The translations under genes were made by a program, and so were the position numbers. The notes beneath the pieces were generated by a model. The model searched no databases. It had not been told where the DNA came from and saw nothing but the letters and a program-made list of their open reading frames with translations. From assembly GCF_003710105.1 (NCBI RefSeq), contig NZ_CP033325.1, positions 1,240,001-1,304,000 of the forward strand: 64,000 nt of DNA. Reading direction: 5' to 3'. This document shows, piece by piece, positions 20,407-29,560 of the stretch (the stretch's first letter is position 1; each line of letters starts with the position of its first letter). The DNA comes from Georgenia faecalis. GTDB lineage: Bacteria; Actinomycetota; Actinomycetes; Actinomycetales; Actinomycetaceae.

Positions 20407-21987
20407 ATGACCACGAGAACGTCCCGACGGCGGCCGCTGGCCGTCCTCACCGCCCTCACCCTGACGGTCGGCGCGGCGCTGGTCGCACCCGGTGCGGTCG
20501 CCGCCACCGCGCCCGCCCCCGACGACCTGCCCACCGTCACCGTCGTCGCCACCGGCGGCACCATCGCGGGCCGCGCCGCCGGCCGGGACACCTTCACCGA
20601 CTACCGCGCCGGCACCTACCCCATGACGGACATGGTCTCGGTCCTCGAGCCGGAGGTCTCCGCGATCGCCGACGTCGACGTCGTCCAGTTCGGCAACTCC
20701 GGATCCGGCGGCTACACGATCGCCCAGTACCACGCGCTCACCCAGGCGGTGGAGGAGGCGCTGGAGACGTCCGACGGCGTCGTCGTCACCACCGGCACGG
20801 ACACGATGGAGGAGTTCGCCTACTGGCTCGACCTCACCGTGCAGAGCAAGAAGCCCGTGGTCATCAGCGGCGCGATGCGCCCCTGGGCCGCCGGTGAGAC
20901 GGCGAGCGAGGCCGGCGTGATCGGCGCCGACGGCCCCGCCAACCTCCTCCAGTCCATCCGGCTGGCGGCGGGTCAGCAGACCTTCTGCTTCGGCACGGTC
21001 CTCATGCTCAACGACGAGATCCACGCGGCGCGCGACGTCACCAAGGGCAACTCGACGCGCAACGACACCTTCGTCACGCGCCAGCTCGGTGCCCTGGGCT
21101 GGATCGACGGCGACCAGGTCTACGTCCAGCGGGCCCCGGCCCGCGTGCTCGACTGCGCGACCGACGAGTGGTTCACACCGTTCGACCTCGACGAGGTCGC
21201 AGCGACCGAACTGCCGCGCGTGGAGATCTTCTACAACTACCAGGAGGCCGGCCGCGAGGCGATCGACGCCTTCGCCGCCGCCGGCGTCGAGGGCATCGTC
21301 ACCGCCGGCACGGGTGCGGGTGGGATCTCCTCCGGACCGGGCCAGGCTCGGCGCGCCGCCGTGGAGAGCGGCATCTGGTTCGTCAGCACCACCCGCACCG
21401 GCAGCGGTGCGGTCTCGGGTGGGGGCGACGGCATCATCGCCGGCGGCGACCTCATCCCGCAGAAGGCCCGGCTGCTGCTCCTCCTCAGCCGGACGTTCAC
21501 CGACGACATCGAGCAGGCCCGCGAGTGGTTCGCCACGATCGGCGGGTCGAGCTTCGACCAGTCCGCGATGGCCGGGGTGGTCAGCCCGGTCCCCGGTGGC
21601 GAGGTCCCGAGCCCGACGCCGGAGCCGTCGGCGGAGCCCACGGCCGGGCCGACGACGCCGCCCCCGGGTGGGGAGCCCGGCGGCGAGGAGCCCGGTACTG
21701 AGGAGCCCGGCGGTGAGGAGCCCGGTACCGAGGTCCCCGGCGGCGTCCCGGGGGGCGAGGAGACCGACCCTGCCAGCGAGCCGGACGCGGGCGAGGAGGC
21801 GCCGGGCGGTGCCGTCGGCGGACCGGGCTCGGGGTCGGGGTCCGGGGGACTGCCCGCCCTGGGTGCTGAGACGCGGGGCATCGTGCTCGCCGCGGCGCTC
21901 GCGCTGCTCGTCGGCGCGGCCGCCGTCCACCAGCGGCGCACGCGGTCGCTCGGTGTGCCGGGCATGCCGCGCGGGCTCGGCCGGTAG
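20407..21987 (+). CDS. Secreted, surface-anchored asparaginase
   Basis: Hydrolyses asparagine to aspartate and ammonia outside the cell, 526 residues. An N-terminal Arg-rich signal peptide ends near AVAATA. The catalytic domain has both active-site motifs, VVATGGTIAG (first Thr) and VVTTGTDTMEEFAYW (second Thr plus Asp), and AGTGAGGISSG. After about residue 400 there is a Pro/Gly/Glu-rich repetitive linker (PGGEEPGTEEPGGEEPGT). A sortase-like tail follows: LPALG, a hydrophobic helix and a basic end. LPALG departs from classic LPXTG, so anchoring is inferred. The ATG follows GAGGAGA. Confidence 0.9.
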   Translation: MTTRTSRRRPLAVLTALTLTVGAALVAPGAVAATAPAPDDLPTVTVVATGGTIAGRAAGRDTFTDYRAGTYPMTDMVSVLEPEVSAIADVDVVQFGNSGSGGYTIAQYHALTQAVEEALETSDGVVVTTGTDTMEEFAYWLDLTVQSKKPVVISGAMRPWAAGETASEAGVIGADGPANLLQSIRLAAGQQTFCFGTVLMLNDEIHAARDVTKGNSTRNDTFVTRQLGALGWIDGDQVYVQRAPARVLDCATDEWFTPFDLDEVAATELPRVEIFYNYQEAGREAIDAFAAAGVEGIVTAGTGAGGISSGPGQARRAAVESGIWFVSTTRTGSGAVSGGGDGIIAGGDLIPQKARLLLLLSRTFTDDIEQAREWFATIGGSSFDQSAMAGVVSPVPGGEVPSPTPEPSAEPTAGPTTPPPGGEPGGEEPGTEEPGGEEPGTEVPGGVPGGEETDPASEPDAGEEAPGGAVGGPGSGSGSGGLPALGAETRGIVLAAALALLVGAAAVHQRRTRSLGVPGMPRGLGR

Positions 21988-22115
21988 TGATGCCCTTCAG
22001 GCAGTGATCCCGCGCGGGCTCGAGTGATGCCGCCGGCTCGGCCGGCCGGCGATACCGCACGGGCTCGGCCGGCAGTGATGGCGGCGGCGCCCTGACGCCG
22101 AGCCCTCCATGACAC

Positions 22116-22150
22116 CGCGCGGGCGGCTGGTAGACCCAGCCGCCCGCGCG
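22116..22150. terminator. Bidirectional terminator between asparaginase and GH13 genes
   Basis: A perfect 15-bp stem (CGCGCGGGCGGCTGG, 22116-22130, with 22136-22150) and a 5-nt loop sit in the gap between two convergent genes. The bases before it (21988-22110) hold short repeats of GGGCTCGGCCGGC and no open frame of note. Confidence 0.75.
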
Positions 22151-22198
22151 GGCGTGTTCGGCGGCGAGGAGCTCAGCCCCGCCGCAGCCGGAGTGCGC

Positions 22199-24073
22199 TC
22201 AGCCGCGCCGGAGCCACACGGTCGTGTCCGCGGGCAGCACGGTCCCTCCGTCGCGGGCCTCGAGCGGGCCGGAGGCGAGCAGCACCTCGTGCCCCTCGGG
22301 CAGCGTGACGGTGGTGTCGCCGACCGCGGTGACGACGAGCACGTCGGCCCGGTCGGCCGCGGAGCTGACGAACGCCACGACGTCCGGGGACTCGGCCCAG
22401 CCCTCCGCCCAGCGCACGGCGGAGGCACCGAGGCCCAGCTCGGCGCGCAGCCGCAGGGCCTCGCGGTAGAGCTCGAGCGTCGACCCGGCCACACCGGTCT
22501 GGGCGTCGACGGCGTAGGGCGCCCAGTCCGCCGGCTGGGGGAGCCAGGACCGGCCGGTGGGGGAGAACCCGTAGGCGGGCTCGTCGGCCGACCAGGGCAG
22601 CGGGACGCGGCAGCCGTCCCGGCCCTTCTCGGTGAAACCGGTCCGCGGCCACGCCGGGTCCTGGCGCAGGTCGTCGTCGAGCGCCGTGTGCTCGGGCAGC
22701 CCGAGCTCCTCGCCCTGGTAGAGGTAGGCCGAGCCGGGCAGCGCCAGCATGAGCGTGCTCGCCGCACGGGCGCGCCGCAGTCCGAGCGCCGCGTCCGGCT
22801 GGGTGTCCTCGGCGCCGATCCCGTTGGGGCCCTTGCCGGTCTCGGCGAGGCCGAGGCGCGAGGCGTGGCGGACGACGTCGTGGTTGGACAGCACCCACGT
22901 GGTGGGAGCGCCGACGGCGTCGTACGCCGCGTAGGACTCCGCGACGCAGGCGCGCAGCCGCGCCGCGTCCCACGGGGTGACGAGGAAGGCGAAGTTGAAG
23001 GCCTGGTGCATCTCGTCCGGGCGGACGTACCGCGCCAGCCGGCTCAGGGGATCGACCCACGCCTCGGCGACGAGCGCGCGGTCGCCGTCGTACTCGGCGA
23101 GGACCTCGTGCCAGCGGCGGTAGATGTCGTGGACGCCCTCCTGGTCGAACATCGGCCCGCGGTTGGCGCCGGGCGCCGGGTCGTCGGCGGCCGTGGGGTC
23201 GGCGGCGGCCGTGGGATCCGCGGCGGCGCCAGTACCGGCGGGTCCGTCACTGGGCGCGTCGTCCGCGGCGCCACCAGCGCCGTCGCCGTCGGCCGGCTCG
23301 GTCTCCCCGTCGACCATGCGGACGTGGCCGGACCAGTCGGGCAGGCCCGCGGCCTTGACGAGCCCGTGGGCGACGTCGACCCGGAACCCGTCGACGCCCC
23401 GGTCGAGCCAGAAGCGCAGGACCGACTCGAACTCGGCGTGGACCTCGGGGTTGTCCCAGTTGAGGTCGGGCTGGGCGGAGTCGAACAGGTGCAGGTACCA
23501 CTGGCCGTCGTCGGCCCAGGTGCTCCCCGGGGCGTCGGCGCGGTCGCGGACCCGGGTCCACGCGTTCCCGCCGAAGATCGAGGACCAGTTGTTCGGCGGC
23601 TCCTCGCCGTGCTCCCCGAGCCCCTCACGGAAGAGGTACCGGGCGCGCTCCGGGCTGCCGGGCCCGGCGTCGAGCGCCGCGCGGAACCAGGCGTGCTGGT
23701 CGGAGGTGTGGTTCGGCACCAGGTCGATGATGACCCGCAGCCCGAGCGCGTGCGCCTCGCGGACGAGGTGATCGGCGTCGTCGAGCGTGCCGAACAGCGG
23801 GTCGACGTCGCGGTAGTCGGCGACGTCGTACCCCGCGTCGGCCTGGGGGGAGCGGTAGAAGGGGGACAGCCAGATGGCGTCGACCCCGAGCGCCGCGAGG
23901 TGCGGCAGGCGGGCGGTGATCCCGGGCAGGTCGCCCGTGCCGTCGCCGTCCGCGTCGGCGAACGACCGGGGGTAGACCTGGTAGATCACCGCCGTACGCC
24001 ACCACTCGGCGTCGGGTCCGGGGCGGTGGAGCGGGCTCAGGGCGGCGGCGCTGGTGGTGGTGCGGGTGGTCAC
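22199..24073 (-). CDS. GH13 alpha-glucosidase (oligo-1,6-/maltase type)
   Basis: Cytoplasmic enzyme splitting imported alpha-glucosides such as maltose or isomaltose, 624 residues. GH13 motifs are complete: DLVPNHTS, GFRVDVAHG (nucleophile Asp233), VAEAW (acid/base Glu338) and VLSNHD (Asp399). The C-terminal beta domain ends with LLASGPLE..TTVWLRRG. Residues 256-304 are an Ala/Asp/Pro low-complexity insertion built from 18-bp repeats, placed after the nucleophile strand. The GTG start overlaps the LacI gene stop (GTGA), so the pair is co-transcribed, diverging from the MalEFG genes under shared operators. Confidence 0.93.
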   Translation of the reverse strand: MTTRTTTSAAALSPLHRPGPDAEWWRTAVIYQVYPRSFADADGDGTGDLPGITARLPHLAALGVDAIWLSPFYRSPQADAGYDVADYRDVDPLFGTLDDADHLVREAHALGLRVIIDLVPNHTSDQHAWFRAALDAGPGSPERARYLFREGLGEHGEEPPNNWSSIFGGNAWTRVRDRADAPGSTWADDGQWYLHLFDSAQPDLNWDNPEVHAEFESVLRFWLDRGVDGFRVDVAHGLVKAAGLPDWSGHVRMVDGETEPADGDGAGGAADDAPSDGPAGTGAAADPTAAADPTAADDPAPGANRGPMFDQEGVHDIYRRWHEVLAEYDGDRALVAEAWVDPLSRLARYVRPDEMHQAFNFAFLVTPWDAARLRACVAESYAAYDAVGAPTTWVLSNHDVVRHASRLGLAETGKGPNGIGAEDTQPDAALGLRRARAASTLMLALPGSAYLYQGEELGLPEHTALDDDLRQDPAWPRTGFTEKGRDGCRVPLPWSADEPAYGFSPTGRSWLPQPADWAPYAVDAQTGVAGSTLELYREALRLRAELGLGASAVRWAEGWAESPDVVAFVSSAADRADVLVVTAVGDTTVTLPEGHEVLLASGPLEARDGGTVLPADTTVWLRRG

Positions 24074-25305
24074 GAGGGTTGGTCTCCGGAGGTGATGAGG
24101 TCGGGCAGGGAGGTGGGGGACGTCGCGGGGGCGGCCGCGGGCACCGGATGCTCGGAGGCGCCGGGGGTCGCCGGGTCCGTTGCGCCGGGGGCTGCCGGGT
24201 CCGTCGCCGCACGCGTCGCCGGGCCCGTCCCGCCGTCGGCCGGCACCGCGTGGTGGCGCACCAGGCCGGCGTGCTCCGCGGAGGCGAATCCCGGGGCGGC
24301 CGCCGTCGACCGCCGCACGACGAGGTCGGCGACGAAGAGCAGCTCGCTGCGCGGCACCGAGGCGCCGCCGATCTCGCTGATGAGCGAGCTCACCGCGGCG
24401 TGGCTCATGGCGTCGACCGGCTGGCGCACCGTGGTGAGCGGCGGGTCGGTGAAGGCGATGAGGGGCGAGTCGTCGTACCCGATGATCGAGACGTCCCGCG
24501 GGACGTCGAGGCCGCGCGTGCGGGCGGCGCGCACGGCGCCGAGCGCCATGAGGTCGGACCCGCAGACGACGGCGGTGCAGCCGGCGTCGATGAGCAGCCC
24601 GCCGGCGCCCTGCCCGCCCTCGACGGTGTAGAGCGTCGTGACGACGCGCGGCTCGGTGACGCCCGCGTGGCGCGCCATCGCGCGGAGGAAGCCCTCACGC
24701 TTGCGCTGGGCGGGGACGAACCGCTCGGGCCCGATGGCCAGGCCGATCTCCCGGTGCCCCAGGGAGACGAGGTGGCGCACGGCGAGCTCCATGCTCCCGG
24801 CGTCGTCCGTGGCGAAGGCGGGGGCGTCGACCTCGCCCGTGTACCCGTTGACGAGGACGATCGGCACGCCCTGCCCGCGCAGGCGCTGGTAGCGCTCGGG
24901 GTCGGCCTGGGTGTCCGCGTGGAGGCCGGAGACGAAGATGATGCCGTCGACCGAGTGGTCGAGGAGCATCTCGACGTACTGGTCCTCCGTCGTGCCACCG
25001 GGGGACTGCGTGCACAGCAGCGGCGTGTACCCCAGGTTCGACAGCACCGACTCGATCGCCTGGGCGAAGGCCGGGAAGACGGGGTTGGCCAGCTCGGGGA
25101 CGATGAGACCGATGAGCCCGGCCGAGCGCGCGCGGAGCTTGTCGGGGCGCTCGTAGCCGAGCATGTCGAGGGCGGCGAGCACCGCTCGCCGCGTGTCCGA
25201 GGCCACGCCGGGCTTGCCGTTGAGCACGCGCGACACGGTCGCCGTGCTCACGCCCGCCTGCTCGGCGACATCGGTCAACCTGGTGCGCCCCTGCATCCCA
25301 GACAC
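24070..25305 (-). CDS. LacI-family regulator of the alpha-glucoside locus
   Basis: Sugar-responsive repressor of 411 residues. The N-terminal helix-turn-helix and hinge (LTDVAEQAGVSTATVSRVLNG) are followed by a periplasmic-binding-like sensor domain (LIGLIVPELANPVFPAF .. VSIIGYDDSPLIAFTDPPLTTVRQP). After about residue 345 the family normally ends; here an Ala/Pro/Thr-rich tail of about 65 residues follows. The start is GTG 25305 or ATG 25296. Two near-identical operator sequences lie in the divergent promoter region, so it probably represses itself, the GH13 gene and the importer until substrate is present. Confidence 0.92.
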   Translation of the reverse strand: MSGMQGRTRLTDVAEQAGVSTATVSRVLNGKPGVASDTRRAVLAALDMLGYERPDKLRARSAGLIGLIVPELANPVFPAFAQAIESVLSNLGYTPLLCTQSPGGTTEDQYVEMLLDHSVDGIIFVSGLHADTQADPERYQRLRGQGVPIVLVNGYTGEVDAPAFATDDAGSMELAVRHLVSLGHREIGLAIGPERFVPAQRKREGFLRAMARHAGVTEPRVVTTLYTVEGGQGAGGLLIDAGCTAVVCGSDLMALGAVRAARTRGLDVPRDVSIIGYDDSPLIAFTDPPLTTVRQPVDAMSHAAVSSLISEIGGASVPRSELLFVADLVVRRSTAAAPGFASAEHAGLVRHHAVPADGGTGPATRAATDPAAPGATDPATPGASEHPVPAAAPATSPTSLPDLITSGDQPS

Positions 25306-25332
25306 CTCTTCGTCTCCGCTCGACCGGCCCGA

Positions 25333-25393
25333 TGTAACCGTTGCCTGAAAGTTACTGTAACGGTTGCAGACACGGCCGGGGCGCGGTTAGCCT
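25333..25393. promoter_or_regulatory. Divergent promoters with two LacI-type operators
   Basis: TGTAACCGTTGC (25333-25344) and TGTAACGGTTGC (25356-25367) differ at one base, are near-palindromes around a central S, and lie 23 bp apart. On the minus strand TTACAG and TTACAT, spaced 17 nt, form the regulator promoter, each inside an operator. On the plus strand TTGCAG (25364-25369) and TAGCCT (25388-25393), spaced 18 nt, serve the binding-protein gene, with operator 2 over the -35. A bound repressor would block both directions. Confidence 0.7.
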
Positions 25394-25464
25394 CAACACA
25401 TCCGGGCACAGCGGCCTCGGCACGCGCCAATGTCGCCTCGCCACGAATAACTCACACAGGAGAC

Positions 25465-26739
25465 ATGACGATGCGACGCAGCATCACGATCGCCGCGGCC
25501 GCGGGGCTCACCCTGACCCTCGCCGCCTGCGGCGGAGGCGACGGTGGCAGCGAGCCCACGACGGACGCCCAGGAGACCACCGACAGCGCCACCGGCGGCG
25601 CGACCGAGGGTGGCGAGCTCACCGGCACGCTCACCATCTGGGCCGACGAGACCCGGGTCGACCTCGTCGAGGACATCAGCGCCGAGTTCACCGCCGAGAC
25701 CGGCGTGGAGGTCGAGGTCGTGCAGAAGGCCTCCGCCGACATCGGTACCGAGTTCATCACGGCCGTCCCCAGCGGCGAGGGCCCGGACATCATCGTCTCG
25801 GCCCACGACGGCCTGGGCGGCTGGGTGACCAACGGCGTCGTCGGGACGGTCGAGCTCGGCGACACGGCGGAGGAGTTCTCTCCCGCCGCCCTCGCCGGCG
25901 TCACCTACGACGGCCAGGTGTACGGCGTGCCGTACGCCATCGAGAACATCGCCCTCGTCCGCAACAACGAGCTGGTCTCCGAGACCCCGGCGACGTGGGA
26001 CGAGCTCGTGGCCCAGGCCACCGGGCTCGGCACGGAGTACTCCGTCCTCGTCCAGCAGGACCCGGCCGCCTCCGACCCGTACCACCTGTACCCGCTGCAG
26101 ACCTCGTTCGGGGCGCCGGTGTTCGCGCAGTCCGCGGACGGCTCCTACACCTCCGAGCTCGCCATGGGCGGCGAGCAGGGCGTGGCCTTCGCCGAGTTCC
26201 TCGCGGCGCAGGGTGCGGCCGGCGTCCTCGACGTCAACATCACCGCCGACGTCGCCAAGGAGGCCTTCCTCGCCGGCGAGTCCGCGTACATGGTCACCGG
26301 GCCGTGGAACGTCACCGAGTTCGTCGACGCCGGCCTCGACGTCTCCGTCCTCCCCGTGCCCACCGCCGGTGGCGAGGAGGCCCAGCCGTTCGTCGGTGTG
26401 CAGGGGTTCTTCCCGAACATCGACTCGGAGAACGCGCTGCTCGTCAACGAGTTCCTCGTGAACTTCATCGCCACGCCCGACGTCCAGACGCAGCTGTTCG
26501 AGCTCGGTGGACGCGTGCCCGCGATGACCGAGGTCGCTGAGGGCCTCGACGACCCGATCCTCGAGGGCTTCAACGAGGCCGGTGCCACCGGTGTCCCGAT
26601 GCCGGCCATCCCCGAGATGTCCGCCGTGTGGGAGTTCTGGGGCGCCGCGGAGGTCGACATCATCACCGGCAACGCGCCGGCTGCTGAGCGCTGGACCACC
26701 ATGGTGGAGAACGTCGAAGCGGCCATCGCGGCCAACTGA
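25465..26739 (+). CDS. Maltose-type ABC transporter substrate-binding lipoprotein (MalE-like)
   Basis: Captures oligosaccharides outside the membrane for the MalFG permease, 424 residues. A lipobox LAAC (Cys22) follows a short hydrophobic signal. A low-complexity Glu/Thr/Gly linker precedes the family 1 binding-protein core (GTLTIWADETRVDLVEDISAEF, then GVPYAIENIALVRN, ESAYMVTGPWNVTEF, GVQGFFPNIDSEN). The ATG at 25465 has ACAGGAGA upstream. No ATPase gene is in the cluster, so a shared MsiK-type ATPase elsewhere probably energises it, as in other actinobacteria (inference). Confidence 0.93.
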   Translation: MTMRRSITIAAAAGLTLTLAACGGGDGGSEPTTDAQETTDSATGGATEGGELTGTLTIWADETRVDLVEDISAEFTAETGVEVEVVQKASADIGTEFITAVPSGEGPDIIVSAHDGLGGWVTNGVVGTVELGDTAEEFSPAALAGVTYDGQVYGVPYAIENIALVRNNELVSETPATWDELVAQATGLGTEYSVLVQQDPAASDPYHLYPLQTSFGAPVFAQSADGSYTSELAMGGEQGVAFAEFLAAQGAAGVLDVNITADVAKEAFLAGESAYMVTGPWNVTEFVDAGLDVSVLPVPTAGGEEAQPFVGVQGFFPNIDSENALLVNEFLVNFIATPDVQTQLFELGGRVPAMTEVAEGLDDPILEGFNEAGATGVPMPAIPEMSAVWEFWGAAEVDIITGNAPAAERWTTMVENVEAAIAAN

Positions 26740-26755
26740 CGATGACAGCTCACGA

Positions 26756-26793
26756 CAGGGGCGCCACACAGCACTGCTGGTGCGGCGCCCCTG
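26756..26793 (+). terminator. Hairpin between malE-like and malF-like genes
   Basis: A perfect 10-bp stem (CAGGGGCGCC 26756-26765 with 26784-26793) stands 17 nt after the binding-protein stop. No U-tract. Such hairpins usually stabilise the binding-protein mRNA or partly terminate, giving more binding protein than permease. Confidence 0.6.
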
Positions 26794-26850
26794 CCGTGCC
26801 GGGTGTAGGAATCATCGAACGGGGCGACGTCGCCCCGAGAGGAGCGGGAT

Positions 26851-28467
26851 GTGAGTAACCGCGACAGCGCACCCTCGGGTACGACCCGGCGTCGGGGCGC
26901 GTCGACCGACGTCGAGCCGCGGCCCAACGAGTCGCACGCGCGCAAGATCGGGCCGGGGTTCCTCGTGAAGCTCGTGCTCGTCGCCCTGGTGGACGCCCTC
27001 GGTGTCTACGGCGTCTTCGCCGCGTCGGCGGTGGGGCACTGGGGGATCGTCGCGTTCCTCGTGGTGGCCTTGGTGGTCGTCAACGTCGTGTACTTCTCCC
27101 GCCGGATGATCCCGGCGAAGTACCTGGTCCCGGGCCTGCTGTTCCTGCTCGTCTACCAGCTCTTCGTCATGCTCTACACGGGGTACGTGTCCTTCACAAA
27201 CTACGGCGACGGGCACAACTCCACCAAGGAGGACGCCATCGAGGCGATCCTCCTGCAGAACGACCGGCGGGTGGAGGACTCCCCGTCCCTCCCGCTCGTC
27301 GTGGTCCGTGACGGTGACGCGCTCGGCTTCGCGGTCATCGAGGAGGACGGCGACGTCGCCGTCGGCACGGCCGAGCAGCCACTCGAGGTCGTCGACGACG
27401 CCGTCGTCGAGGACGACACGATCGTCGAGGTCCCCGGCTACGACGTCCTCAGCTTCGCCCAGGTCGTCGAGGTCCAGCGAGAGATCACCGACCTGCGCGT
27501 GCCGCTCTCCGACGACCCGAACGAGGGTGCCCTGCGCACCCAGAACGGGTCCGTCGGCTTCATCTCCCGCAGCTTCTACGTCTACGACGAGGCTGCGGAC
27601 ACCATGACGAACACCGACACCGGCGCGGTGTACCGGCCCAACGACGAGGGCAACTTCGTCAACGACGAGGGCCAGGAGCTCACCCCCGGCTGGCGGGTCG
27701 CCGTCGGCCTGGACAACTACTCCGCGATGTTCACGGACTCCCGCATCTCGGGGTCGTTCTTCCAGGTCGTCGCGTGGACGTTCGCCTTCGCCGGGCTGTC
27801 GGTCCTCACGACGTTCGGCGTCGGGTTGTTCTTCGCGATCGTCTTCAACGACCCACGGATCCGCGGGCGCAAGGTCTACCGGTCCCTGCTCATCCTCCCG
27901 TACGCCTTCCCGGGCTTCCTCGCGGCCCTGGTGTGGCGAGGGATGCTCAACGAACGGTTCGGGTTCATCAACGAGGTGCTGCTCGGCGGTGCCTCGGTCC
28001 CCTGGCTGTCCGACGAGTGGCTGGCGCGCTTCTCCGTGCTCTTCGTCAACACGTGGCTCGGGTTCCCGTACATGTTCCTCATCTGCACGGGCGCCCTGCA
28101 GTCGATCCCGGGGGACGTCATCGAGTCCGCCCGCATGGACGGCGCCGGGCCGCTGCGCATCTTCCGGTCGATGACGCTGCCGCTGCTCCTCGTCTCGACG
28201 GCGCCCCTGCTCATCTCGACGTTCGCGTTCAACTTCAACAACTTCACGCTCATCTACATGCTCACGGGCGGCGGGCCGAACTTCCCCGACGCCCCGATAC
28301 CCGTCGGCGCGACGGACATCCTCATCTCGATGGTCTACTCGATCGCGTTCGAGGGTGGCAGTCGGGACTACGGCTTGGCGTCGGCGATGTCGATCATGAT
28401 CTTCATCGTCGTCGGGTTCATCTCCTACCTCGGCTTCCGCCGGACGCGCACCCTCGAGGAGATCTGA
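26851..28467 (+). CDS. Maltose-type ABC transporter permease (MalF-like)
   Basis: Membrane permease subunit, 538 residues. After a polar N-terminus come three helices, then a long extracytoplasmic domain (about residues 115-290, very acidic) like the MalF P2 domain that contacts the binding protein. The transmembrane core follows, with the EAA loop ESARMDGAGPLRIFRSMTLPLL that docks on the ATPase. The GTG at 26851 follows GAGAGGAG. One base separates its stop from the next ATG, so it is tightly coupled to malG. Confidence 0.93.
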   Translation: MSNRDSAPSGTTRRRGASTDVEPRPNESHARKIGPGFLVKLVLVALVDALGVYGVFAASAVGHWGIVAFLVVALVVVNVVYFSRRMIPAKYLVPGLLFLLVYQLFVMLYTGYVSFTNYGDGHNSTKEDAIEAILLQNDRRVEDSPSLPLVVVRDGDALGFAVIEEDGDVAVGTAEQPLEVVDDAVVEDDTIVEVPGYDVLSFAQVVEVQREITDLRVPLSDDPNEGALRTQNGSVGFISRSFYVYDEAADTMTNTDTGAVYRPNDEGNFVNDEGQELTPGWRVAVGLDNYSAMFTDSRISGSFFQVVAWTFAFAGLSVLTTFGVGLFFAIVFNDPRIRGRKVYRSLLILPYAFPGFLAALVWRGMLNERFGFINEVLLGGASVPWLSDEWLARFSVLFVNTWLGFPYMFLICTGALQSIPGDVIESARMDGAGPLRIFRSMTLPLLLVSTAPLLISTFAFNFNNFTLIYMLTGGGPNFPDAPIPVGATDILISMVYSIAFEGGSRDYGLASAMSIMIFIVVGFISYLGFRRTRTLEEI

Positions 28468-28468
28468 C

Positions 28469-29347
28469 ATGGCCTCTCAGGCGTACGACCAGCCGAAGCT
28501 GCGTGGCAAGCGGTGGTGGCGTGAGGTGGGGTGGCGGCACATCGTCGGCATCGTCGCCATCGCCTACTGCATCCTCCCGCTGCTGTACGTGCTCTCCGCC
28601 TCGCTCAACCCCGGGGGCAGCCTCACGGGGTCGAACCAGCTCTTCCGCACGGTGGCCGCGGGCAACTACACCGAGCTCGCCGACACCAACTTCGGCCAGT
28701 GGGCGCTCAACTCGCTGGTCATCGCCACGGTGACGGCGCTGGGGACGGTGCTCATGGGCGCGGCCGCGGCGTACGCGTTCTCGCGGTTCCGCTTCACCGG
28801 CCGGCGGATCACGCTTACCGGCCTGCTGCTCGTCCAGATGTTCCCGCAGGTGCTCACGTTCGTGGCGATCTTCCTGCTGCTGCTCAGCCTGGGCGAGGTG
28901 TTCCCGATCCTCGGCCTCAACAGCCGGCTCGCGCTCATCGCGGTCTACCTCGGTGGGGCGCTGGGCGTGAACACGTTCCTCATGTACGGGTTCTTCAACA
29001 CTGTCCCCAAGGAGCTCGACGAGGCGGCGAAGATCGACGGCGCCTCGCACGCCCAGATCTTCTTCACCATCATCCTGCGGCTGGTGGCGCCGATCCTCGC
29101 CGTCGTCGGGCTGCTGTCCTTCATCACCGCGTACGGGGAGTTCGTCATCGCCCGCGTGGTGCTCCAGTCGCAGGACAACTTCACCCTCGCCGTCGGGCTC
29201 TACCAGTGGGCCTCGGACGAGCGCAACGCGCCGTGGGGCCTGTTCGCGGCGGCGGCGGTCCTCGCGGCGATCCCGATCATCGCGCTGTTCCTGTTCCTTC
29301 AGCGGTTCATCGTCTCGGGCCTGACCTCGGGCGCCGTCAAGGGCTAG
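28469..29347 (+). CDS. Maltose-type ABC transporter permease (MalG-like)
   Basis: Second permease subunit of the alpha-glucoside importer, 292 residues with six helices. The EAA loop is ELDEAAKIDGASHAQIFFTIILRLVAP. The C-terminus RFIVSGLTSGAVKG is the typical MalG ending that reaches into the ATPase dimer. It begins immediately after malF. A 16-bp perfect hairpin follows the stop and closes the operon. Confidence 0.95.
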   Translation: MASQAYDQPKLRGKRWWREVGWRHIVGIVAIAYCILPLLYVLSASLNPGGSLTGSNQLFRTVAAGNYTELADTNFGQWALNSLVIATVTALGTVLMGAAAAYAFSRFRFTGRRITLTGLLLVQMFPQVLTFVAIFLLLLSLGEVFPILGLNSRLALIAVYLGGALGVNTFLMYGFFNTVPKELDEAAKIDGASHAQIFFTIILRLVAPILAVVGLLSFITAYGEFVIARVVLQSQDNFTLAVGLYQWASDERNAPWGLFAAAAVLAAIPIIALFLFLQRFIVSGLTSGAVKG

Positions 29348-29360
29348 CGGGTCGCCGCCG

Positions 29361-29408
29361 ACGCCGGCCGGTGCGGTGCGCCCTCAGGTGCGCCGCACCG
29401 GCCGGCGT
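29361..29408 (+). terminator. Terminator of the malEFG-like operon
   Basis: A perfect 16-bp inverted repeat (ACGCCGGCCGGTGCGG 29361-29376 with 29393-29408) stands 13 nt past the malG stop and is followed by TTCGT. Confidence 0.75.
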
Positions 29409-29412
29409 TCGT

Positions 29413-29545
29413 GTGGTCGCCCCGGTCGACGCGGTCGCCCCGGTCGACGCGGTCGCCCCGGTCGCCCCGGTCGACGGCTCGCCGCGGTCGCTGCGTGGGA
29501 CCGCGCGCGTCACACCCGCGGGTGACCGCGCGCGTCACACCCGCG
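29413..29545. repeat. Short tandem repeats in the gap after the mal operon
   Basis: From 29413 to 29475 the motif GGTCGCCCCGGTCGACGC recurs in about four partial copies. From 29503 to 29545 CCGCGCGCGTCACACCCGCG occurs twice, separated by GGTGA. The stretch lies between convergent genes; I see no gene in it. Confidence 0.7.
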
Positions 29546-29560
29546 CGGAGTGCGCGACGT

